From: Okapia johnstoni
Taxonomy: Eukaryota > Chordata > Mammalia > Artiodactyla > Giraffidae
Direction: 5' to 3'
Assembly: GCA_024291935.2 (NCBI GenBank)
Contig: CM044319.1
Location: 71,506,001 to 71,570,000 of the forward strand
DNA length: 64,000 nt
The translations under genes and the position numbers were made by a program. Shown here piece by piece: positions 33,476 through 45,149 of this stretch (within the stretch, counting starts at the first letter, position 1; every line of letters starts with the position of its first letter). Under the pieces are notes generated by a model. It saw only the letters and a list, made by a program, of their open reading frames with translations, was not told where the DNA came from and made no database searches.

Positions 33476-34097
33476 AAATTCATTGCAAAATGATTTATTT
33501 CTCTACTCTTATTTCACTGTTAAATCAATAGATTTTTTGTATTTGTAATACTGTCTGGTAAGTACAGTGAATTCAAGCATAAACATGGGAATATGTCTAA
33601 AATTACTTTCTAGAACAGCTCCAGTAGAACAACTTCACAGACTACTTCACTGAACAAATCAGCCAGCAGTAACAGCAGTTCACAGGTGACAAAAAGTGTT
33701 CATAGTTATGTGAATGGGAAAAATTGTCAAGTACTAAAATTGTCTAAATACTGTCAGTAATATAACTGTTCTAGTCCTATGAAACTAATGCCTTTAATGT
33801 ATTAGAAGGAAAAAAGGAGAAAATATAGTTAAATAATAATAATTTGTTATATCATTATCTTTTAGAAAATATCATATTTGAAGTTTAAAACAGCTCAAGT
33901 AGCAGTAAATATCTGCTTAAGAAGTTATCACTTTTTTCCCAAGATATTCAAATATAAACTAAAATTTCCTGAAAAAATAATAAAGTAATCCTAAACCTTA
34001 AGGCCAGTCTTACTGACCAAGCTCTAAAACCATCATATCTTAAAACATTGTAGCTGATAGATCTTTGAAATCATCTTGTCTGTACTGGGTTGGGTAG
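33476..34097. other. Unassigned sequence
   Basis: Nothing recognised. Confidence 0.45.
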
Positions 34098-34310
34098 AGT
34101 GTGTGCTCAGTCGTGTTCAATTCTTTGTGACTTCATGGACTGTAGTCTACCAGGCCCCTCTGTCCATGGAATTTTCCAGGCAAGAATACTGAAGTGGGGA
34201 GTCATTTTCTACTCCAGGGAATCTTCCTGACCCAGGGATCGAATTCACATCTCTTGCATCTCTTGCACTGGCAGCGGATTCTTTACCACTAGTGCCACAT
34301 GGGAAGCCCA
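34098..34310 (-). mobile_element. Bov-tA SINE
   Basis: Reverse copy from 'gtgtgctcagtcgtgttcaa' to head 'ccacatgggaagccc'. A 9-bp 'atctcttgc' is duplicated near 34250-34267. Confidence 0.9.
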
Positions 34311-34317
34311 GATTGAA

Positions 34318-34755
34318 TAGAATCATCCTCAAAAGTTATGTCCCCCAGAAACTCAGAATATGAACTTATTTAGAAATAGGGTTTTGCAGATGTAATTAGG
34401 TCAGAAGAGTTCCTAATTCAATGATTCAATGACTTGAAACATTACAAAAAATAAAAATAAAGAGAGAGAGACAAAGAGACAGAGACAGACATACTGGGGA
34501 AACTCCACATGAAGACTGAGGCAGAGATAAGAGAGTAGTGTCTACCAGTCAAGAAATGCCAAGGACACCAGCAACCACCAGAAGGTGGGAGAGAGGCATG
34601 GAACAGTTTCTTCAGAGCACCCAGAAGGAACCAACCCTACTGATTCTCCCATTTTAGACTCCAAGCTTCCATCTGTGAGAGAATAAATGGCTGTTGCATA
34701 AAATCACTCCATTTGTGATACTTTGTTACAGCAGTGCCAGGAAACTAAGACATTA
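34318..34755 (+). mobile_element. MLT1-type solo LTR
   Basis: 'acttatttagaaatagggtt' and 'tgcagatgtaattaggtcag' at the left, 'gaagactgaggcagagataa' in the middle, and 'gtgagagaataaatggctgt' plus 'cagtgccaggaaactaagac' at the right give the full motif order of a MaLR MLT1 LTR. There is no internal coding region. Confidence 0.7.
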
Positions 34756-34759
34756 CCAA

Positions 34760-34865
34760 AGGCCTTTACTGTGTAGATGAATACACTGGATCTGAAGAGG
34801 ATAAATGATTCAGCCAGGATGATATAGATGATTATTGCTAGAATCAGTATTAGAAGTCATTACCT
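34760..34865 (-). mobile_element. MIR fragment
   Basis: 'tgtagatgaatacactggat' and 'gattcagccaggatgatata' match the reverse-complement MIR core. Weak. Confidence 0.4.
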
Positions 34866-35004
34866 ACCAAGCAGTATTTTAGTAAATTTATGATTTATTA
34901 CACTCATTGCAACTGAGATCATGCTGAATTAAAAGCTCAATGTTAGAGGAAGGTTTACACTAAAACAACCTTCACATTCAAGGTAAATAATTTTAATTTC
35001 ACAC

Positions 35005-35185
35005 TTGGAGGTAGTATAGCCTGTTGGTCAAGAACATGGACTCTAGGAACAGATTTCCTGAGTTTGATACTCTCTAGCTCAATTTTCTAAGTAGGGGTAA
35101 AAAGCAAGATTAAGTGACATAACATTTGAGAGCCCCTAGAATAATGTCTGGCACACATTAAGGTTATGTTACTATTGAATACTTT
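35005..35185 (+). mobile_element. MIR SINE
   Basis: Near full length: head 'ggtcaagaacatggactcta', promoter region 'tcctgagtttgata', tail 'aataatgtctggcacacatt'. Confidence 0.7.
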
Positions 35186-35214
35186 CTCTCTAAAAATATT
35201 CACTAATTACAGCT

Positions 35215-35497
35215 AAACGGACTTGTGGACACAGCAGGGAAAAGAGAGGGTGGGACGAATTAAGAAAGTAGCATTGACATATATACACTACCACGTGTAC
35301 AAGGGCTAATGGAGAACTGCTATATAACACAGGAAGCCCAGCCTGGTGCTCTGTGACAACCTAGAGAAGTGGGATGGGGATGGTGGGAGAGGCTCAAGAG
35401 GGAGGGCTATGGCTGATTCACATGGTTGTACAGAAGAAACGAATACAACTTGCACAGCAATTATCCTCCATTTAAAAATAAATTTAGAAAAATAATT
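35215..35497 (+). mobile_element. Ruminant L1 3' UTR, strongly 5'-truncated
   Basis: 'acttgtggacacagcaggga', 'aagtagcattgacatatata', 'ggtgctctgtgacaacctag' and 'gcaattatcctccatttaaa' are the ruminant L1 3' UTR, followed by an A-rich tail. There is no coding sequence. Confidence 0.85.
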
Positions 35498-35508
35498 TAA
35501 AATAACTG

Positions 35509-35599
35509 CTGCTGCTAAGTCGCTTCAGTCGTGTCCAACTCTGTGCGACCCCATAGACGGCAGCCCACGAGCCTCCGCCATCCTTGGGATTCTCCAGGC
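35509..35599 (-). mobile_element. 91-bp truncated BOV-A2 with 11-bp TSD
   Basis: Tail 'ctgctgctaagtcgcttcag' at left and cut at 'gggattctccaggc'. Identical flanks 'taaaataactg' at 35498-35508 and 35600-35610. It landed in the A-rich tail of the L1 3' UTR. Confidence 0.9.
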
Positions 35600-35610
35600 T
35601 AAAATAACTG

Positions 35611-35885
35611 ACTGTGGATCAAACAAACCTTACTTAATAATCACACAGATGATGACAGAATTGAAAGCAAATGATAATTTACATTTAAACAGGTATTTTA
35701 ACAAGATAAGACAAAAATGTAAACAATATTTTCTGAATTACAGAAACATAGAACTACTAATATAAGATACTAGTTGCAGACACATATATGAATATATCTA
35801 TCACCCATGATTATTTTATCCTAATTACCAAGGGACTGCATTGCTAAATTCTTTAGTAAGTAAAGTGAGATTTTAAAAATACATG
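35611..35885. other. Unassigned sequence
   Basis: Nothing recognised. Confidence 0.45.
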
Positions 35886-35887
35886 TA

Positions 35888-36113
35888 CAATTAGCCATTA
35901 AACAACAGGGGTTTGAACAGTGCAGGTCCATTTATATGTGGGGTTTTTCAACAGTAAATACTACAGTACTACATGTTCCTCATTTGGTTGAATTTGAGGA
36001 TGCAGAACTGTGGATACAGAGGAACCATGGGTACAAAGGGCTATGTTATACTCAGCTTTTCAACGTTCTGGAGGATCAGTGTTCCTACCTCTGCATTGTC
36101 CAAGGGTCAACTG
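35888..36113 (+). mobile_element. Complete Tigger-type MITE with TA duplication
   Basis: A 226-bp element flanked by TA on both sides (35886-35887, 36114-36115). Its ends 'caattagccattaaacaac' and the reverse complement of the right end ('cagttgacccttggacaat') are imperfect inverted repeats. The inside has 'gtaaatactacagtactaca', typical of Tigger-derived MITEs. The 68-codon frame within is not a protein. Confidence 0.75.
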
Positions 36114-36115
36114 TA

Positions 36116-36845
36116 GTTAAAAAAACAACTAGATTCAGATGAACTGAATTGCTCCTACTTATTGGAATCATCAAAAGGTCAATTTAGATGAAAGCTGTCT
36201 TTCTCTATTCTTTACAAATTTTTTAACCTATTTTTTTTTCTTATATATCTTGATATCATTAGGTTACAGAGGATTAGATCAGGACAAGTAAAAAACATAT
36301 GCTTGTTTCCTCATTTCCAATATTTCACATTTCACAGTTACAAAATATACCATCGATCACCTAAACATCTTAAAATCCCAAATGACTTATAACACATTCA
36401 ACCAAAACTAACACTTAAAGTTTGAGAAAGTAATAAAAACAAGAGAAGTGCTTAATGTTTGCGGCATTTAAAAGGGAGGTTTTACTTGCAATAATTTAAC
36501 CAGGTTAGAATCCACTTAAGTTTAGAATTTTAAGTGAATTCATTTTAAGTGACTTTAACTTTCTGTGACTTCAATGGAGTATTATTAGTGACACTACACA
36601 TTTCTGGCATTCATAACTTTCAAAATCTGTTTGATATGAAAAGTAACAATGTAATTATTTTAATGTTCTTTGCAAATTTAAATTAGGAATTTATATCATC
36701 ACACATGATTAAAGAAAAAGAATTCATGAGGAAGAATAAAAAGACTTTTTAGAGTACAAACATTTTACTGTTATTACCAGTTACTTATGAGCTTACAATA
36801 AATTAATATTCAGAGTTGCTGTTATTAAAGGCACAGACATATAGA
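36116..36845. other. Unassigned AT-rich sequence
   Basis: Nothing recognised. Confidence 0.45.
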
Positions 36846-37052
36846 TCAATGGCAGCTCAACAGTAAAGAATTTGCATGTCAATGCAGGAGTCCTGGGTTC
36901 ACTCCCTGGGATGGAAAGATCTCCTGGAGAAGGAAATGGCAACCCACTCCAGTATTCTTCCTGGAAAAATCCCATGGACAGAGAAGCCTGGCAGGCTGCA
37001 GTCCATGGGGTCACAAAGAGTTGGACAAGATTGAACAACTAACACTTTCATA
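36846..37052 (+). mobile_element. Bov-tA SINE
   Basis: Diverged head ('cagctcaacagtaaagaatt'), complete body and tail ('agttggacaagattgaacaa'), running directly into a microsatellite. Confidence 0.9.
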
Positions 37053-37095
37053 GATATATACATAAATGCATATATATATACATATATATATATAT

Positions 37096-37134
<39 letters not shown>

Positions 37135-37150
37135 GAGAGAGAGAGATGGA
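37053..37150 (+). repeat. Compound (TA)(CA)(TA)(GA) microsatellite
   Basis: TA-rich repeats, a CA run at about 37098-37126, then TA and GA repeats. It lies at the SINE 3' end, a common place for microsatellite birth. Confidence 0.9.
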
Positions 37151-37503
37151 GAGAAAATACTGTGTGGTTTTAGATGTGAAATATGAAAAAACCAAACAAA
37201 TGAACAAACAAAACAAAACTGCTACAGAAAACAAATTGGTGGTAGACAGAGAGGGAGGAAGGGTGAGCAAAACTGGCAAAGATTAAGGGGCACAAACTTT
37301 CAGCTGTAAAATACATAGTTCATGGAATGAAAAGTGCAGCACAGTCAATAATATTACAGTCAATAATATTAGAATAACTTTTTTGACAAATGGTTATTAC
37401 ATTTAATTTGGTGATCTATTTCTAATATGTACAAATGTTGAATCACTGCTCTATACCTGAAATGAATATAATATTATATGTCAATTATACTTCAATAAAA
37501 ATA
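37151..37503 (+). mobile_element. L1MA-type 3' UTR
   Basis: 'gacagagagggaggaagggt', 'aggggcacaaactttcagct', 'tggtgatctatttctaatat' and 'tatgtcaattatacttcaat' give the order of an L1MA 3' UTR. It contains a perfect 15-bp tandem duplication 'acagtcaataatatt' at 37341-37370. Confidence 0.75.
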
Positions 37504-37506
37504 AGG

Positions 37507-37637
37507 GATTCTCCAGGCAAGGATACTGGAGTGGGTTGCCAATTCTGTTTCCAGGGTATCTTCCCAACCCAGGAATCGAACCAGGGTCTCCTGCATTGCA
37601 GACAGATTCTTTACCAACTGAGCTACCAGGGATGCCC
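37507..37637 (-). mobile_element. Bov-tA lacking its 3' end
   Basis: Head ('gagctaccagggatgccc') and upstream body are present, but the element ends at 'gggattctccaggc' without the usual BovB-like tail. It abuts the L1MA A-rich end. Confidence 0.82.
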
Positions 37638-37688
37638 AAATAAATAGAGTGATAGAGTTTAAGTGTGAGTTCAAATTATCACTACTTA

Positions 37689-38160
37689 AATTATCTAGGA
37701 TGTCAGGCTCTCAGTGAGTGATCACACCACCCCGGTTATCTGGATCATTAAGATCTTCTTTCTATAGTTCTTCTGTGTATTCTTGACACCTCTTTTTTAA
37801 TCTCTTCAACTTCTATTAAGATTCTTACCATTTCTGATCTTTATCATGCCCATCATTGCATGAAATGTTCCCTTGATATCTAAAATTTTCTTGAAGAGAT
37901 CTCTAGTCTTTTCCATTCTGTTATTTCCCTCTACTTTGCACTGTTCTTTTAAGAAGGGATTCTGATTTCTCCTTGTTATTCTCTGGCACTCTGCTTCTAG
38001 TTGGGTATACTTTTCCCTTTCTCTCTTGCTTTTTCCTTCTCTTCTTTTCTCAGCTACCTGTGAAGCTCCTCAGAAAACTATTTTGAAGTCTGAAGTCAAG
38101 TGGGCCGTGGATGCATTACTACAAACAAGGCTAGTAGAGGTGATGGAATTCCAGTTGAGC
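37689..38160. mobile_element. BovB piece with inverted and direct halves, no 3' end
   Basis: 37689 to about 38070 is BovB linker sequence on the minus strand (ending near the 'EPDIL' codons). About 38085-38160 is the directly following BovB sequence on the plus strand (the 'EVKWA...NKAS...GDGIPVEL' region). The two halves meet back to back with almost no loss. The forward half stops after about 75 bp with no BovB tail. 'ctactta' occurs at 37682-37688 and 38160-38166. Confidence 0.75.
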
Positions 38161-38166
38161 TACTTA

Positions 38167-38372
38167 CTAAGGTAAAAATCCACGCATGAATTCTGCCATT
38201 GCACTCTCATTTATAGAAACTATGATGGTTATATTTTTCAATATTATTTTTTTACATTATAAATTCATTTACTTATTCTTTTTTGAATAGAATTATGTCC
38301 ACAATAAACATTTCTAAAAGTTCATTTTCTGCTTTTTGAACCATGAAAATCACAACAAGGCAAGACAAATAG
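38167..38372. other. Unassigned spacer
   Basis: AT-rich DNA between two BovB pieces; nothing recognised. Confidence 0.45.
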
Positions 38373-38383
38373 TTACCAGATTA

Positions 38384-40354
38384 TTGTTGTTGTTGTTCAG
38401 TAGCCCAGTTGTTTCCAAGTCTTTGCAATCCAATGGACAGCAGCAGGCCAGGCTTCCCTGTCCCTCACCACCTACTGAAGTTTGCCCAAGTTCATGTCCA
38501 TTGCTTCAGTGATGCCATCCAGCCATCTCATCTTATGATACCCTCCTTTCCTTTTGTCCTCAATCTTTCCCAGCATCAGGGACTTTTCCAATGAATCTGT
38601 TGTTCGCATCTGATGATCAAGATACTGGAGTTTCAGCTTCAGCCTCAGTCCTTCCAATGACTATTCAGGGTTGATTTCCCTTAAGACTGACTGGTTTGAT
38701 CTGTGCTGTCTAATGGACTCTCAGGAGTCTTCTCCAGCTCCACAGTTCGAAGGCATCAATTCTTCACTGCTCTACCTTCTTTATGGTCCAAGCCTCACAA
38801 TCCTATGTGACCACTAGGAAGACCATAGCCTTGACTGTATGAACCATTTTGGCAAAGTAATGTCTCTGTTTTCAACACACTGTCTAGGTTTGTCATAGCT
38901 TTCCTGCCAAGAAGCAATCGTCTCCTGATTTCATGGCTGAAGTCACCACCCGCAGTGATTTTAGAGCCCAAGAAGAGGAAATATGTCACTACTTCCACCT
39001 TTTCCCCTTCTATTTGTCATGCAGTAATGGGGCCAGATGCCATGATCTTAGTTTTAATAATATTCAGTTTTAAGCCGACTTTTTCACTCTCCTCCTTCAC
39101 CTTCATCAAGAGGCATATCTGAGGTTGCTGATGTTTCTCCCGCTTTTTTTGATTCCAGCTTGTAACATATCCAGCTCAGCATTTCTCATATTGCGCTCAG
39201 CATATAGATTAAACAAACAAGGTGACAGCAGACAACTCTGTCACACTCCTTTCTCAATCTTGAACCAATCAGTTGTTCCATACAGGGTTCTAACTGTTGC
39301 TTCTTGACTTGCATACATGTTTCTCAGGAGACAGGTAAGAAAACCTGGCATTCCTATCTCTTTAAGAGCTTTCCACAATTTACTATGATCCACACAGTCA
39401 AAGGCTTTAGTGTAGTTGATGAAACAGAGGTAGATGCTTTTCTGGAATTCTCTAGCTTTGTCTGTCATCCAGCAAATGTTGGCAATTTGATCTCAGGTTC
39501 CTCTTTCTTTTCTAAATCCAACTTGGACATCTGGAACTCCTTGGTTCACATAATACTGAAGCCTAGCATGTAAGATTTTAAGCATGACCCTTACTAGCAT
39601 GGGAGATGAGTGCAATTATCCAATGGTTAGCACATTCTTTTAGTACTACCTTTTTTGGGAATTAGGATGAAGATTGACCTTTTCCAGTCCTGTGGCCACT
39701 GTTGGGTCTTCCAGATTTGCTGACATATTGAATGCAACACCTTGACGGCATCATCCTTTAGGGTTTTGAATAGTTTTACAGGAATTTCATCTCATCCACT
39801 AGCTTTATTAACAGCAGTTCTACCTAAGGCCTACTTGACTTTGCTCTCCAGGATGTCTGATTCTGGGTGGCTGACCATACCATCCTAGTAATCTGGTTCA
39901 TTAAAATCTTTTTTGTACAGTCCTTCCATGCATTCTTTCCATCTCTTATTGATCTCTTCAGGCCTACTAGCTTTCTACAATTTCTGTCCTTTATTGTGCC
40001 CATCTTTGGGCAAAATGTTCCCTTGATAACTCCAATTTTCCTGAAACGATTTCTAGTCTTCCCCTTCTGCTGTTTTCTTTTAGTTTATACACCGTTCCTT
40101 GAAGAAGCCTTCTTGTCTCTCCATGCTCTTCTTCAGAAATCTGCCTTTAGCTGTATATACCTTTCCCTTTCTCCCTTGATTTTCACTTTTCTCCCTTCTA
40201 TAGCAATTTTTAAGGCCTCCTCAGATAACCACTTTGGCTTCTTGCTTTTCTTTCTCTTTGGGATGGTTTTGTTCATTGCCTGCTGTATAATATTACAGAC
40301 CTCCGTCCATAGTTCTTCAGGCACACTGTTTACAAGTTCTAATTCTTGAATCTA
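38384..40354 (-). mobile_element. BovB LINE, 5'-truncated, with TSD
   Basis: Reverse copy with a (TTG)-type tail at 38384-38398. It runs through the C-terminal domain, RT and linker to the start of the linker at about 40354. Flanks 'ttaccagatta' (38373-38383) and 'ttaccagataa' (40355-40365) agree at 10 of 11 bases. Its divergence and indels make it older-looking than the copies at 46-47 kb. Confidence 0.88.
38400..40340 (-). pseudogene. BovB ORF2 remnant with RT active site deleted
   Basis: From the 5' side: 40133-40324 has 'MPEELWTEVCNIIQQAMNKT' (linker), and 39241-39468 carries 'CFINYTKAFDCVDHSKLWKA', the first catalytic Asp region of the RT. 38795-38998 has 'ITAGGDFSHEIRRRLLLGRK' from the C-terminal side. 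Between them, near 39112-39118, about 45-50 bp are missing, including the codons for YADD. Stops and frameshifts are frequent. The plus-strand 160-codon frame at 39867-40349 is an antisense shadow. Confidence 0.87.
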
Positions 40355-40365
40355 TTACCAGATAA

Positions 40366-43300
40366 CCTACTTTAAATAGAATGGGTCTCCAGGAAGAAGT
40401 TTACATGGTTAAAGTCTTTGTAAGTCTTTATCACATTTTCTTGTAAGAATTAACACAGTCCTCAATTTTACCAAATACTATGTAATATATCCTCATAAAA
40501 ATAATTTTTCCTTTTTTTTAAATCTTACCCACTTTCTATGATTGAAAATTTTTCCTAAAATCCAACATATTGTTCTTTTGAATGTTGTAACTATCAAGGT
40601 TTTAGACAACTGCTGCCCAATGTCATTGTTTCTTTAGATTTGTTCAATGTTCTAATAATTCTATTTGTTCCTGCATAACATTCCTAAACATATATTCTCA
40701 TATTTGTATGCTTTTCTTTTTTATTCAATTAAAAATAAGGGAAAAAAAGAAAACAGTTTTTCTTGTCTCCTCCTTAAATTATGCCATGAATTGAAAAACC
40801 TCTTCCAAGACTGCCATCTTGTACTAAGCATTCTCTTTCAACTGTCTGTATCGACCAAAAATTGGGATTACCCTGTAGGTGATTCGCTATGCCATGAAAC
40901 ATATTGATTATTCTAATAAAGCAGTAGTTTAATGATAGTCTATATTTTACGTATGAAAATGAGTCTTCAGTAAATATAGTTAATAAAATGATATTAAAAG
41001 AACATTGCATTTACTTTTGTTAACTCCATCCATATTTTATTTGAACATCCTCCTCAGAAACAGAGTTTCTATTCATTTTATTAGTAAGAATTTGGTGTAT
41101 GAAATTAGGCCACAGCAGAATCACTCATCTCTTAGTTTGTATTTACTACCATATTTATAACACAAATTAGTGACATCAATAAAGTTAATACCCACAGGTA
41201 AATATAATCCCTGAAAATAAGCATAATTAATTTAGGGAAAAATAGATACCATATTAGTGTTAACGCTCACTAAATCCTCTAAAAATTCTTTATGAAATGA
41301 AAGAAAGGATTTATCAGGCCATTTCCAACCATGAATCTGCCAGGCACTAAACAATTTTTAGGCTTTTGAATGAATGTCCACTCGGGAAATGTGAAAGTGG
41401 GTTTTTGCATGGGCAGTGAATTGTATAACACTTTAGAATTATACATTGCATTATTATAATAAAAAAGCCATAAAAATGTCTGTGGGATTAACATAGTTAG
41501 GGCTGTAGGAGTTCCTGCAACTTCAGTGTGTTTGTGCATACTGTAGTCATCCTACTTTTTTTCTAACACAGCACTTTAAATATTCCTAGAAGGTTATCTT
41601 AATATTCAGACTACTTTGAAAACAGCCACATCTTCTATGAGATTCCACAAGATTTTTCTGAGTGCTTACTATGTATGCAGCATTATCCCAGATTGTGAAG
41701 ACAGTAACAACAAGAACAGCAACAATACTATTTTTAAAAAACATCCAGGCAGTTCCCAATTTATAAAAATTCAACATCTAGCAATTTGTTACATTTAATA
41801 TACTCAGCTAGTTAAACCATGTAAAATGGAGCAGGTGGGACACTTACAAATATATTTATAACAGTTCTACTCATTCTGTTTCTTGAGTGCTCAAGGGAAA
41901 GTTCAGCCTGATACATGCAATTGTATCTTGGACCAGCCCCTCTGGAAGATGAAAGATGCTGCAAAATTTATAAGACAGAAACATGAGTAACTAATGAGAA
42001 TGAGGCAGTGACTCAATAGGAATGCCAGATCAGAAGTTAGTAAACCCAGGTTTATGTGATTGAACTGATATATGTATGCATATATGTAAGTATCAAATAT
42101 ATGGAATGAAAAAAATGCATAATTTCAATCAGAGGCACAGATCAATGAAAAATATCCTTAAACAGCTCAAGACAAGATCTGATCCAACATTGCTATAGAC
42201 TCAGACACCCTACTCCTTACTTTATAAGGTGGGAGAGTTGAGGATCTGGAGGATTCTATGGACCCTGCATACACCCTTCACTCTGAACTCTATGGTCATG
42301 CAAATTTCCCTCAGTCGATGCATCAGACACCACCAGCTGTGGTGGAGCAAAGAGATGAAGACATTACGGGTCCCAAAGTAAGCATGATTTAATGTGAATG
42401 GTTTGCTTTATTCAAATTTAATTAATAAACCAAACCAGCCAAGAAGGCAATCAAAAGTTTTAAACTGAGCTAATAATCAATAATTTTTACCTGAACCTAG
42501 TTGGTGGGTGTTCAAAGGAAGATAGGATCAATAAAAACCAAATACTAAATAAATACACTTTCTCCGTTCCATTGCATGTCAGTGAATAAATATGGTGAAC
42601 CTGCAATAGCTGTCAGTGCTGATGAGCTAGCTCCAGAAAGCAAGTTTTAAGTGAAACCTAAAACATCCAATAATCTAATTTATAAAGAAGAAAAGACAAA
42701 AGGAAAAGAAGGAAGAGATGGAAGAAAGAGAGGGAAGAAAACAAAGTCATCAACCAAGACTTCCTAAGATCACCATTACATAATTTTTCTTAGAAAAGGT
42801 TTCTTTTCCTAACAAATTAAATGAAATATAAAATATGATTATCAAAATAGTATATAATTTCCATTATCCTCAAGGCCATATAATACACATGGGCACCCAG
42901 ATTTGATTAATCAAGGTGTTTAAGATCATTTTTGCAAAAAAAAAAAATATGTCCCACTGAGAAATAGACCTACTTGCATGCCAGTGTTTCTTTGAAAAAC
43001 ATTCAGATTCAGTGTGCTGTGTTACTAAGAATATAAAACTTTGTTTTCTATAATTGTTAGAAGTATTCTTTCAATTATTGTTATAATATTATTTATGTTT
43101 CAGTCACATCACTGTAAATTTTTATATATTCATGTATATCAATTTTCTTATATCTCATACTTTTCATATTTAAAAATTCCTTACTATCTGAAAACACTTA
43201 AATGTATAACTATATTTTCTTATAGAATGTATAGGATTTGATTTGTATATTTAAATTCCTAGTATCTTTGGAATTCATTTTTTCTCACATTCTTTCACCA

Positions 43301-44064
43301 AATAATATCTGTCTTCTTCAGTGATTCTGAACAAGTATATATAACTTTTCACTTAGAAGCTATCATCTTTTAGACATAAGAGTTATTCTACAAAACTATT
43401 TAACTAAAACTACAATCCAAAGGAAGTCTTAGACATCACACTGAAGAGAGGAATAGAATTCAACCAGAGGGAGCAGCAGCAAAAAAGCAAACAAAAAGAT
43501 AAAACAGCATAGTTAACAGAGAAAGCATTCCTAGGAAACAGACGGGAGTCATTTTGCAAAGAATACACTAAATTCCTGACATTTCACAAATTTGTGAACA
43601 AAAGCATGGACACAGATAACCAAAACTGTAGAGTCTAATATGACTGAATGTCAAGCTATCAAGGCCTTGATGGTGACAATTCTCTGATGTGTGTATTAAA
43701 GGCTCTCCTGGACTGTGGCTGTCATTCCAACAGACAAGAGAGTGTAGCATGGAACACAGAATAGAAACTCCAAGAAGAATATTCAGAATCATCTCCCTTA
43801 GACACCCTCGTAAAGCAATTCATCAATTTCGTGCTATTTCCGAGGCACGCACTGTCCGACCAGAATAAAAATCTTTGCAATTAGCTTTATTTAATAATGT
43901 TTAAGTTTGCAAAATACATTTTTTGTTCCATTGTTTGATTTCTCATTCAAATTGTCTGCTTTCTACAGAAAATTCTGAGTTAACTACCTCAGATAGTTCT
44001 AAATATATACCTAAATCTGAATGAACTGTGATGATTACAGTAACACTTAAGTTCAAATTTGCCT
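40366..44064. other. Repeat-poor 3.7-kb stretch, nothing assigned
   Basis: No BovB, Bov-tA, BOV-A2 or L1 was found here, unlike everywhere else nearby. A weak reverse MIR-like motif is present near 41655-41700 ('gagtgcttactatgtatgca'), an A-run at 42938-42949, and a 'gaagaaaagacaaaagg' purine patch near 42690-42740. Small frames (60-86 codons) show no domains. Confidence 0.5.
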
Positions 44065-44165
44065 AAAATCTCTCAGTGGCTTCCAACTGTCTATACAATT
44101 AAAATTCAAGCTCCTCAACATTGGCTTTAACTCATTGGCCTTTATATCCTCATTTCTAAAAATGG
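44065..44165 (+). mobile_element. Probable L2 fragment
   Basis: 'aatctctcagtggcttccaa' followed by 'aattcaagctcctcaacatt' and 'cattggcctttatatcctca' is an L2-like order. Confidence 0.4.
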
Positions 44166-44241
44166 TATGCCTCTTGTAAAAAGAGTTATTCACTCTGAAA
44201 TATTTCAAGTCTACAGTCTCAGAAAGATACAAAAATTTGTT

Positions 44242-44262
44242 CTTTTTTTTTTTTTTTTTTTG
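44242..44262 (+). repeat. Poly(T) tract
   Basis: About 19-20 T, with no SINE body recognised on either side. Confidence 0.85.
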
Positions 44263-44605
44263 CATTATATTTATTTGGAAGAAAGGTGAAAATGAGAGAA
44301 TTTGGGGAACCATATATCCAGGTAGTTCCTGGAGAAGAATATCTTACCAGAGATAACCAAAACTAAGACTTAAATCTTATCTACAGATGATGATCTTTAA
44401 AGGGTGATGAGAGAGATTAATGGGAGTGGCTGGTAAACTGATATACATGGCAAAGAGTGAACTATTGTGGAGGTAGATAAATTGTATCTGCTAATAGGAA
44501 AATGGGTGCCAAAAGTAAATAGAAAAATCTAACTACTATTCCCATTTTCAGTCCTCTGAAAGATAGATGACAGAGGTTGGATTCGTTTCTGTTCTGTTAA
44601 TAGAC

Positions 44606-44753
44606 TATAGCTGGATGGCATCATCGACTCCATGGACATGACTTTGGGTAAACTCCTGGAGTTGGTGATGGACAGGGAGGCCTGGCATGCTGCAGTTGAT
44701 GGGGTCGCAAAGTGTTGGATATGACTGAGTGACCGAACTGAACTGAACTGAAC
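44606..44753 (+). mobile_element. BovB 3' end fragment
   Basis: 'gctggatggcatcatcgact' to the 'ctgaactgaactgaactg' tail. Only the last about 150 bp of BovB is present. Confidence 0.9.
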
Positions 44754-44801
44754 TGCAAAGAACAGTACTCTTATGACCAAATATGAGTCATTAAACTACT
44801 T

Positions 44802-44987
44802 GAAGTCAAGATAAAGTCAAGTCGCTCAGTCGTGTCTGACTCTTTGTGACTCCATGGACGGTAGCCTACTGGGCTCCTCCATCCATGGGATTTTTCAGGC
44901 AAGAGTACTGGAGTGGGTTGCCATTTTCTTCTCCAGAGGATCTTCCCGACTCAGAGATCGAACCCCGGTCTCCCTCATTGTAGGAAG
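44802..44987 (-). mobile_element. Bov-tA SINE, 5'-truncated, exact 13-bp TSD
   Basis: Reverse copy with tail 'gaagtcaagataaagtcaag' at left and truncated within the tRNA-derived head. 'cattaaactactt' at 44789-44801 and 44988-45000 are identical. Confidence 0.94.
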
Positions 44988-45149
44988 CATTAAACTACTT
45001 AGATTCCAATAATTATAACTGGACATTATTATTCTGTCAATTACCCAATTTGAAATAAACAAATGTAATACACTGAAAAAAATTACACCTTATAATTATG
45101 CAGAAATACTGACTTTCTGATAGCTATTAAGTGGGTTGCATTTATCTTA

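Noticed and set aside
39867..40349. 160-codon plus-strand ORF
   Set aside because: It is the antisense of the BovB linker at 38384-40354; composition follows the reverse complement of lysine-rich codons (Phe/Leu/Ser rich).
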